Source of the DNA: Strigops habroptila | Lineage: Eukaryota > Chordata > Aves > Psittaciformes > Psittacidae | Length of the DNA stretch: 64,000 nucleotides | Assembly (NCBI RefSeq): GCF_004027225.2 | Contig: NC_044284.2 | Location: 42,952,420-43,016,419 of the forward strand | Reading direction: 5' to 3' | Shown here: one piece after another, positions 1 through 10,600 of the stretch | Layout: each line of letters begins with the position of its first letter | Position numbering within the stretch: position 1 is the stretch's first letter | Notes under the pieces: generated by a model | Databases searched by the model: none | What the model was told of the DNA's origin: nothing | Seen by the model: only the letters and a program-made list of their open reading frames with translations | Program-made: the position numbers and the translations under genes

Positions 1-3000
1 CCCCTGGTCATATTGAGAGTTCTGGGGTTGTTTGGCCCAGCCCAACTGGTGCTGTAGACAGCCCTCCAGCATCCTCAAGGAGAGGAAAGGTATCTGCTGG
101 GAACCCTGCTAGGACATTTTCACCCTTTCACTGGGATTTGAGAAGCAAAATTTGGACCTTTTAAAGTAAAACAGCTGTGGTTTCAAACCACAGCCTTAGC
201 CCAGGGGTCAGGAGATTACCCCTAAGGTCTCTGTGAAAGGTAACACAGAGGAAACAAGGTCACAGACTTAAACTTGCTGCATAAGACTCTGCACTAGAAA
301 ATGTACAAAGATCCACAAATCAAAAGATGTTGAAAACCATTAGATGGTTTTAAAAGCAGGTTCCAACGTTGTTTTTTTTCACTCAGTAGCTCTTTAGATA
401 AGTGGAATTTTTTTTCCCCTCTAAGGAATTCTTACAAACCAAAAGACTCTCCTGGTCCCAGAAATGCCAGTGTTGACTTAATCCCACTTAACAGGCAGTT
501 AAGGGGAACAGAAACTGGGGAGACAGACTAATGCTGTATTTTTTAATTCAGCTTTCTCACCTTATTCCAATGTGAGATTAATTCATTTTACAGCAGAAAC
601 TCTATTTCCATTAGATATACCTACATTTTTGTATAAATCCTCAAGGCAGCCCATCGCAGTACGGATGGTAACTGCAGGACAATGCTAGGGCTGTGTTCTC
701 GCAGTGTTACAGGGGTTTGAATCACTAGCTATGGTTTTAAATCCAGACTAAAGCAGCTAAGAGGCAAAGTAAAACACACAGCACCCACTGTTAACACTGT
801 TAGATTATCTCGCTGCACTCAGAGTCCCAGCTTGCTGTGGGCCAAGCTCTGGGTTCCCGATGCAGCTACAGCCTCAAACACATGGTTAAGAGCAGGCTGA
901 TGCCAAGCCAGTATCCTGGCACTCTGCGGATCTGCCCAGTAAGGCCCGATTAAAGAACAGGGTGTTAGTATGTGACTGAGGTTAAAGACATGCTCATATA
1001 CTGGTTTGGATCTGGGCCTGTGGGCCAGGCTCAGCCAAGCTGATTTCCACCTTGGTTTCTGTGTCTGGTGTTTCCTAATGGAGAGCTCTCGCTTTCAGGG
1101 TATTTAACCAGTAAAAAAACCCCACTGTACAGAGACCAGTATTGATACAAAGCTCTAGGCAGAATCTAACCCACAGCCAGCTAAAAAATGGGCAAAACCT
1201 GATTGCCTTCAACAATCTACAGAGGAGTTACAGCTCCATACATGGGTGTTTGCAGCCTCAACACCTGAAGTGCCCTCTTCCCTTCAGTGCCATGCTAAGG
1301 AATTAAATTACTCATCTCAGGCTTGGAAGCTGCCTGGACAGTGCAGCAGAGAATCAGCAAAAGAAACTTACATAGCATGGATGTCAAAAGCACCCTTTAA
1401 AAGACAAATTAAATCATGAGTTATTCTCAAAAGGCAGGGCTTGCTCTTGGCTCACATGGTGTCAAGGTGTGGCTGGACACGGTGATACTTCCTAAGCCAG
1501 CCTGCAATATGCTCTGGTAAAAGATGAGATAGTATTGACATAGATACAGTTTGATAGATTCTTTCAATAGAAATAAACAGATTTAGGAAATTTTGTCTCT
1601 GTTTCTTTCAGGATATTTTTTCCCCAGGCCTCTTGAATCGTATGTTAAAGTCCTCAGGAGCTTGCGGAAGGGTCTGAAACACAAGCAGAAAGGAAACTGT
1701 TCTTCCCTATGCATGTCTTTCCCTGTTTCACATTAGGACTCAGTCTTTTACTGGGAAAACGTTGCTTTGTGTGTTACTGTAACAGCACGCACAGCCATGA
1801 GCAGAATTGGGTTTAAAATACACATCTAAGTCAGGGAGTCTGATGGAAGAGCTTATTTGTCTCTTAAAAACGCAAGGAGTTTTCAATATGAACTAAACTG
1901 ATGCAAATTGAAGTTAGATCCTGGTACAAATTGCATCTGTCCTGGGTCGATATGTCATCTAAGGTCTGACCCTGAGGTCTGACCTGGAGAATCCAATTTG
2001 CCAGCCTATTTCCACACTGATTTGAGAACTGCACAAAAAAGGAAGATGATTTTGTTGGTGCGTGCTGCATCTAGCAGCCAATTAGACCAAAAGAAAATGG
2101 ATGCAGCAGTCACGGAGGTCTTTGAGTCTGCTAGCAAGGTAGTAGCTCTTGAAGCAAAAAAGATACGGGACACTAAATCCAGCCCCAGATATAAAAGGAA
2201 GGTTTGTGTTGCTGCTTGGGATATTGGTCCAGGGTATGAAAAACAAGGTTTCTATTTTCATCTGGCCAGATGTTGTAACAACATTTGCTTGAAAGCGCTT
2301 TATTCCTTGGTGGCAAATGTGCAGTGCCATGTTATGCTCATAGGACTTTAACCAGCCGGAGATCACAGCCAGCCTCCGTTTTCTAAATCTGCTGTTGGTA
2401 AGTGCCCCATGAAATGACTTCACTGCATTACAACTGTTCCTGGAGAAAGCTGGCCCAACGGCTGGTAATTAAACCTTTGGCTGATGGAAACTGTTAAAAT
2501 GGATTGCTGCTTTGCCAAAAGCGTTATAGTTAACAACTCAAAAGCCTTTATACTTTTTCTATAAAACACGTGGAAGTTTTACGCTTGGAATATCTATGGC
2601 AATAAAGTGAATATGGTGCTTCTTTTTTGTTTGTAGCATTAAAACTTGGAAGAGAAGAAAGAACTATGGTTCAAGAATGAGATCTGGAGTTTGTACTCTG
2701 CAAAGCACGTTCATCTGTGGGTTTGGTACAGCCCATTACAGTGTTTTAGATATCAGGACAGATTTAGAGTCCAAATTCTTATACAGGCATCTAAAAGAGA
2801 ATTAGGTGCTTACACCTTGTTGTAGGCCAACCCTTGTTGGCCTGGCCAACACTCATTCATTGTAAAATTCAAAAAGTGACACGTGGTTCTGCCATCTGGA
2901 CTCCCTGAGAGCATTCGAGTCAAAGCTGGGTGATGGTTCTTGTTCAGACCTCTTCTGTGCTCCGTCAGGCTTCCTAATGGAAGCCGTGATTCTGTCTGAA

Positions 3001-4179
3001 GAGCCGCTTGGCACCCCTCTGTTCCAGGCTCACCCAGGAAGGACCTCCTGGTCAGTGCTGACAGAACCAAGATAACCACACTCCCCTTCTCCTTTGCTGG
3101 ATGTCCGCGATGCCCCCGTTCAGTATCAAGGCCTACAGCTAAGCTGCGGGTGAAAAATGGTGGCACTTTTGTTCCCCAAACCACTCAGCCACATCTGATC
3201 ACAAACACTGAACGCCTGCCAGTGAGTAGCAGTTCAGGACCGCCTCTCCTCTGGCAGGGGCTGGTATTTATGGGACGCGTTAGTCACGCAGGAGTTGTCA
3301 AAAGTGCTGCTGCGATAAATTGCAAAGTCATACATGGTCATCAAGTTATGAGTTTGCTCTGGGAGACAGCAATACTTCAGAGCTTGACTAATCCCTTACA
3401 GATTGGAAACGGGGAGGGATGTGGTTAGGCACTGAAAATGTCCCTGTTTTATTGCCGATGATGTATTATTTAAGCCTCCAGTCCCCTGGACTGCTTCAGT
3501 TAAGCCTGGGGCTCGTGCCTTTGTGTTCCAGCCGGCTTTCTCCCGGTGGGAGGTAAGCTCATCTGCAAGACCTCTGATAGGCTTAAAGCGGCCAGAGGAG
3601 TTTCGGCTGGATGGAAAAAAACCCCCCATGCTTTGGTGGCTACTGAGAGAATACTGCTGTATGTTGCAGCACCTCTTCAGTTTACACCTAATGATGGAAG
3701 TATGTGTGTGCATCTGTTTTGCATAATGGTCAAAGCAGACCTTCAGAAACATCACCACGGGTAAAATAACCCCTTTTCCTTGCTGATTTCCTCATGGTGG
3801 TGTCCCTCTAACTCACTAAAGAACATCAGCACCCACCTAGCTGTGCAATGTCCCTGCCTCACTGCTCCCTTACTGCACGGGTCCCAAAGACGTGCTCTGT
3901 ATCCCCTCCAAACACAGTTCTAGATGTGCTGGAGCAGGCATCTCACCTGCTCCTGTAACTGCTTAATTACAAATCATAAATGACGAGGAGGTGTGTGTGT
4001 GGTGATGCTCTCTGATGCTTGCTCTATCTGCGAGCGGCTTCTCCTCTTCATTTATGCCTCATTAGCGGGGACTCACTGAGCTCTTTATGCATCGCACTGG
4101 AAGGTGCCCCGTGCAGCGCCTCACGCACAACGGAGCTGCACATGCCGTGTGCCGAGCGCCAGGAGCTCTGGCCCACCGA
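1..4179. other. 5' flank of GORAB, no confident gene
   Basis: No coding region is supported here. The longest open frames (for example + strand 1998-2351 and minus strand 2810-3184) resemble no family I know and lack exon-like flanks. The sequence is moderately AT-rich and shows no recognisable transposon. One minus-strand stretch, 1608-1673, looks like a short terminal exon behind a good acceptor and is discussed as a finding. In mammals the next gene upstream of GORAB is NTMT2 (METTL11B); I see none of its conserved methyltransferase motifs. Confidence 0.6.
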
Positions 4180-4660
4180 CTGGGCGCTGGGGCTGCCCCG
4201 CCGGTGAGCGCCCCGTCACCTCCGGAACCCGCTCTCTGCCTCTGCCACCTCCCCGTCCCCCCACGCCGCCATCTTCCTCGCCCCGCCCCCGCAGCGCTGC
4301 CGTGGCGGCGAGAGGCCCCCCCGGCGCTGCCGGCAGGGGCTGTCCGCGGCGTTCGCCTGCGGAGAGCGGGCGGCGGTGGCGGGGCAGCCGCGGGCCCTGC
4401 CTGCCGTGGCGCCCCGTCAGCGGAAGGAGGAAGCGCCATGGCCGAGGACTGGGCCGGCTTCTCGCAGGAGGAGCTGCGGCGCCTGCGGGACCAGCGCCCA
4501 GGTACGGACCGCGACCGGGCTCTGGCGGGGGCCGGGGCTCCGGACCGGGCCGGCCGCAGTGCCTGACCCGGTTAGCGGCGGGCAGCGGGGCTGGGAGCGG
4601 CGCGGAGGAGCTTCCGGGCCCTCGGCACCCAGTCAGCTGCCGCAGCTGTACCTGCCTCCG
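4180..4660 (+). promoter_or_regulatory. GORAB: GORAB CpG-island promoter
   Basis: This is a GC-rich, CpG-dense block that surrounds the first coding exon and ends sharply in the following intron. It has no TATA box near the expected start. It contains a YY1-type GCCGCCATCTT at 4265-4275, an Sp1-type CCCCGCCCCC at 4281-4290 and an ETS-like CTTCCGG near 4611. This combination is typical of housekeeping vertebrate promoters. The exact transcription start cannot be read from sequence. The island could also drive divergent minus-strand transcription; a human antisense transcript, GORAB-AS1, is known, but none is demonstrated here. Confidence 0.75.
4438..4501 (+). CDS. GORAB: GORAB coding exon 1
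   Basis: It encodes [21 protein letters not shown] plus the first base of a Gly codon, then a GTACGG donor at 4502. The start ATG has a strong Kozak context (G at -3 and G at +4). It aligns with the second, internal Met of the longer human form, which opens the 369-residue protein. An in-frame ATG lies upstream at 4087 with no stop between, but that stretch is CpG-island sequence without family similarity, so I prefer 4438. Confidence 0.9.
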
Positions 4661-7600
4661 GCCCCTCAGCTCCCCACATACACGCCTCTGTCCATCCCCT
4701 CAGCTCTTCCAGACCATCCCCGCATCAAACACCTCTGGTTCTCCAGGGAGCTCTTTGTTTCCCCAGCCAGTCCCTCGTCCCCTCCTGTCCCAGACTCCAT
4801 CTCTCGCTGCTCCCGTCTGTCTCCCAGCCAGCCCCTCTGTCTCTCAACCCGCAAATCTCTGTCACATTTCCAGATGCCCTAGCCCCTTGTCCTGCACCTA
4901 CATCTTCCTGTTCACTACCCCACCCATGTTCCTAACCTCTTCCTTGTCTGTCAACTTGTTCTTCCCTATTCTTCTCTTTATAAACCCCCAGTTTGCCCAC
5001 CAGACTGTCTGGGACTCTTCTAGATCCATCTCTCTGTGATTGCCCTAAGAGTTGCCTCACTCCTACCTATGGCTCTTCCTTTAGTCCTGGTAGTCCAGGC
5101 CTCTTATTCCTCCCTCTTCTCATTTTGGATTTTCACATCCTTTAAAACTCTTGATTCTTAGGCTAACAAAATATTTCCAGGTTCCTGGGTTTACCCCTGT
5201 GTTGCCTTCCCTTGACACCCTGGCATGTCTTTTCCTTATGTTGGTTTTGCACCAGTTTGCTTGCCCAGAAAAGCTTATTCACAGAGTCTGTCTGTGATCT
5301 TAAGATTTGGTTTTAATCCTGGTTCTGCCTCTCATCCATTGGTAGGTTTGTATGAACCCTCAGAGCAGCAGCGTCGCCCCCACACTGTGAATAAGAGTCG
5401 GAAGCAATCCCAGCGAGAAAAAGCACTCCAGCAGCAGTGTCAGAAGCTGGGACTGCAGGGTGGAGCAGCCTCTGTTCCTCCTGAGCAGTTACTTTCTGTA
5501 CCAAAACAGAAGCCTTGTAATCCTCAGCAGCCTGTGCTGCCACCTCATCCTCCTTCAGCAGGAGATCAAAGGCAAAATGACAACCGAGACCAGCAGAAGG
5601 AAGTGACACCGGTCGATCCCTGTAATGGCAGTGGCAGCGCCCAGACCCGCCCTGCAAAGCCCAACTCCAAAGTAGAAAAAAAGAAAGTGGAATTGTTAGT
5701 AAGTTGGTAAAATCAGGGGATGGGTTTTGTTGTTCTTTATTCATTCATTCTTTTATTGTGAATTAAAGTGAACTTTTCTGTCTCTAATAGGAAGGTTTGA
5801 GAGATCACGTTTACTGTCTCTGCACTGAACCTTTGGTTTTCATATCTAGTTGTGTTAAACCTGATTCAGGACCTAATTCTGTAGCGTAATCCATGCAGAT
5901 TAGCACCATGCTGTCTTCGGGTAATTTCTTATGGCAGTAGATCTGTATATCATAAAGTGCCCAAGATGTAGGACTGTGTTAATGGTTCATGAAGACTTAA
6001 TCTCACCATCGTGCTGTATGTGCAAGCCAGCAGCCACAACAAAAAGCCCTTTTGGGAGTGCATATACTATGATTTGTGTAACTTTGTGTTCCCTTTACAA
6101 TATTGCTGCAGATTTGTTAATGCCAAAAGTGTTGATGAGGAGGTAAAATTTCAGATTTAAGCAGTTCTCTAGCTTTTATGATTCGAGATGAGACCAATCT
6201 CAAGGTTCTCACCCTGTGCATCAGCCAACAGTGGGGTGCCTGTCTCCCACGGAAGCATCAAACTGCTATATGTAAGAGAGAGAAAGGAAAAAGTACTGAA
6301 CATGGCTCTCTGGGTATCTGATTGAATGTGGCAGTTACACTAGTTCATCACCCAGAATTCAGATGGTAGCCTAACTGCTAGAGAGGGCAGTCATTTCCAG
6401 TGTGAGAAATTACTTGGTTTTACCTCTCGATGTTTTCCTGTATGTATCCACATGCCAATTTTATTTTCTTCCTTGGCAGGCAAAGCAAGGTGTGAGGGGC
6501 AAAAGGATGAATTCTTTTTCTAGGGCATATAGTTTATTTTTAAAACATTTTATTTTTAAAACAATGCTGCTGCAGCCTTGAGTTGCTATGCAGGTCCAAA
6601 CTTTTCTGCCCAATATAATCAACAAACACTAGCTGGCCTCTAAACTTCCTTGCATCATTTGTATTCCCCCAAAGCAGGGATCAGCAGCTTTCCAGGTGTG
6701 GTGTGCCAGACCCGGTGGCTGGTTAGATCTGTCTGTAGGATCTCAGAGGCGATTGAAGGTGCTTCCTGCTGGAGAGGCAGGACTGCGGCAGTCAGCAGCG
6801 CTTGTGTGGTGAAGCAGCTTGTAGCTTCTCTCAAATTCAAAACTCAAAAGGATCCAGGAGGTTCTGTTTTGCAGAGGTGTACCTTGAGAGGCTGCAGCTG
6901 CTGGCCATGATGCTGCCATTTACCTGCCCAGCTCCTGGCTGGAATCACCTACCTGCAGATAGCTGTCCCTTCAGCAGAAGAGCAGCACTTTGAAAAGCAG
7001 TGCCAAATTCCTCGTGTGGGTGCAGCTCACCAGTAGTACTGGCTGCTAAGCTCCTTCTTGGTAGTGGAAAAATAGACACTGTTTGACTGGGAAAAAGATA
7101 GCTAAAGCTTTGCAGAGATGTTTTTCCCTCTGTGGGGAGCAAATGACACTTAGTTGCAACAACCACCCCCTGAATCTGCTGGATTAATTTTAGCCTCTGC
7201 ACTTGAATTTAATCTTACTGAAAATATTTCTCTATATGAAGTTGTAGGAATAGGGTGTTGAGGAGAACTCTGAAGAGATATTCTTGTGCAGATAAAGTTA
7301 AAAGTAACATAGCTGAGTTACTTCGGTGTTTTTAAGCTAAACTATTTTTAAACTGAGACTTCTTGAAAGAGGACTGAAGAATACAACAGGGTAGAAAAGC
7401 GGCAAAGCAAGTTTTGTGTCTCCTTAATCCTGCTCAGCTGTGTTGGTGCATGTTGTGTCCCCTTGCCTTCCATCCTCTGGGACTAGTTGTATCTCTTAGT
7501 AAATGTAGCCTAGGAAATGGAATCCGTATAACTCTTTCCCTGGTGGCGAAACTGAATTCATGTTCTTCCTTGTTGCTCATTTTCACTGTAACTTTTACCA

Positions 7601-10600
7601 GTCTTTCATTTGTACCAGTTTAATTATCTGTAGGCTGTATTGTAAAACAGACCTGTGAAATGATCTGTTTTATGGAAAAAACATTTCCAAAAAAGAGGCT
7701 GTGTTGGCAGACTGAACAGATGTGACTAGTAGCAGGACGAGAAACTTGAAACTGCTTCTACCTAGTGGGGAAGCACATCCTTAAATGAAAAATTCCATCC
7801 ATTTCTGAAAAAGTGCTCCATGCTCCTTCTTCCAGCAAAGTTGAATTAACCAGCAGCTTACTTGCTTACGAATATTTTTGTTCTGATCATCACATTTCAT
7901 CTGGAAGTGTTTTATTGGTCTGAAAGACTTCTTGCAGATGATTCTTCTTTCCTCAGAACCAAAACCTGTTTATTGTTCCTTTGACATTTTTAGAGTTTGC
8001 TTCAGGAAATGTGATGGTGAATATTTGTGTCATTTGGGGAACAGGTGGAGAAATGAACTTTCTGTTAATTTTAATCTTCTTGTCAATGAGCAGGCAGGAA
8101 AAATCTCGATGGGAAATCCTCCAGCAAGAGCAACGGTTGATAGAAGAGAAGAATAAACGCAAGAAGGCACTCCTGGCCAAAGCTATTGCTGAGAGGTAAG
8201 GGGCTCTGCTACAGCATGGGCTGAGGCTGAGGAAGGGATTACTTTTCATCTGTGACTAGTTGCATATCTTCTATTTAAATCTCACTTTTTCCTCTTCTCT
8301 GTGCTCTGTATGTACTGCTCCACAAATGAGCATCTGTGATTGACATTTCCCTTTGATGACAAGTGCTGGCTAAGAAGTTGTGACAAGCTTTTCACTCTTC
8401 CAAAGCTGCAGCTCTGTGCCCAGATGGAAAAGTTATCACAGAATTTGAGAATTAACTGAAGTCCTTGTGCCTGTTAGTAGGGGCGTATTTGGATGTTGGG
8501 GTGCTCAGATGCTTATCCCTGCTCTGTGCCTGATTTGTTTTCACTGGATTTGAGGAAAGTTTATTTGATTCCTATAGGGGAACTATAACTATGTCTGTTT
8601 GGGCTTTTGACTTTTTCATATTAGTATGTGAAAAGTGTTGAAAAGAGAACATGATCAACGTTAAGAAGGTACCATTGTACCTCTGGCTGATTAGAAATTA
8701 TAAAAATTCACATGTTCTTACAGTTGTTACTTCTTGCTCTTCAGGGGACCATACTTTAGGCATTGTGCAGTGTTGTACACCGAGATAGTTTACAACTAAG
8801 GGAAGGGAAGGTATGTAGGGAAGGGTATTAGAGCTGCTGATAACACGGTATCAAGGAAGGAGGTGTGAAGCTTTCAGGCTCACAGTGCTCTTCCAGATAT
8901 GTATTATGTCCTGTGCATCAAAGCTCTCGGGTAGCACAGGCGAACACAGCCAGTACCGTGCAGAAAATTGTCTTTGGGGTTCTGAAGGTTTTGTTTTCCT
9001 TTGCGAGGCAGAGATAAAACACATTTGATCTGAATCACTCTAGGACACCAAACATGGGTATGACCACGAGGCTGGGTCCTTCCTCCTGGAAGCAGAGCGT
9101 GAGATAGAGAGGAGAACTTGGAAGGTGATAGTTATGTCTGACATTCAAAGACCGCCTTCAGTCTCTCAACAGTACTATAGGATGCCTGTTTCTCTCCACC
9201 TGCATCACCTGGTCTGATGAGAGATGGTGTTATTTCCTACACATAGAATCATAGAATGGTTTGGGTTGGAAGGGACCTTAAAGATGATAAAGACCACATC
9301 TAGTCTTGTTTTCAAGTATCTGATTTGGGGGCTTAGGCAGTGGCTGAAAACCATGGTTTTGCTGTTGGTGATGAATGACAGCAAAGTGACCTGATGTAAA
9401 AGCTTGTTACTTAGCTTGTTTGGGAGTGAAATCCATCAAAGCTTGCTGCCCTTAGCAACATTTAGTTTTCAGAATTTAGGAATGAATAAACTGAGTTGAA
9501 AAAGGTTGCATAAGGCTTGATTGAAGTCCTTTGTGTTTGATGTAAAACTTTCCATTGACTTCATTGGGATTTGGCTAGGCCTTTTGGGAATAATTTTACA
9601 AAATGGAAATCAAGCTTAGGTTAGGTGACTTTTTGGCCCCTACTAACTGGGCTTCTTTGAAAGGGGATATTTGTAGGGCTAAATACCCTTCCCCCTCATG
9701 CTTCCCCCCCAAGCCATTTCCTGTTTCCTTACACTGAGAACTACTTAGATACAGCAGCTTCTTGTGTGTTTCCACAGTAAAGAAACACAATCCATTTTAG
9801 GCGCTTTGATTATAGTCATTACATAATTTTGCCATAGTCCGTTAATAGCAGGCATTTTAGATCCCTGTGGATATTAAAAAAGATCAAAAGTCTTAAATTG
9901 TGAAGGAGAAACCTTCTCTTAAAGAAGTAAGTTGCTCTGCAAATGAAATGGGGCCTGTTGTGTCAAGAAGAGAGGCTTGAAAAGGAAGAAAAAAAAAAAG
10001 CATCCTCCTTTTGCAGATCCAAAAGAACTCAAGCTGAAACAGTGAAACTAAAAAGGATTCAGAAGGAGTTACAAGCTCTGGATGACATGGTATCTGCCGA
10101 CATTGGCATCCTGCGGAACCGCATTGATCAGGCCAGCTTGGACTACTCCTATGCCCGGTAGGTGACAGACAGGGAGGAGGGAATAGGCCTGCCTGAGTGG
10201 AGAGAAAAAATGCTGTTTCCTGTCACCAAAGCAGTAATGGAGTTATGTCATTGTAGTAATGTGTAGTCAAAGTGGTCACAGTCTGGGGGGCTTTCAAATC
10301 TTGAGGCAGAAGTGTGCTTTTTGTTCCCTAATTTTTCCCTTGGAATCTGGAAACTGAAGAGGTTTTCTGACTGCAGACTGTGCTTTCCAGCTTCATGCTG
10401 TCACGAGACATACTTTACTGCTTTAACTGTGCGGTTGTCCATAAGCCCTGCTTTATTGTTTCAAGGTTGTTTATTTCTTCTCGGGGGGAGAGAGTTGGGT
10501 TTTTTTAAATTCCTAAAAGGAAAGTCCTTTTCAGGGAAACTTGCTTGTTGATGACAGCTCTGGTCCTGTTGGAATCAATGGGACCAATTAAGCTTAAAAC

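Noticed and set aside
1998-2351. A 117-codon + strand frame with a Lys/Glu-rich middle
   Set aside because: It superficially looks like a helix, but it has no splice sites with matching phase, no family match, and an equally long minus-strand frame overlaps it.
4104-5039. A 311-codon + strand frame over the GORAB promoter and intron 1
   Set aside because: It begins at a non-ATG codon and overlaps GORAB exon 1 in another frame. Its openness follows from GC-rich and then C/T-rich composition.
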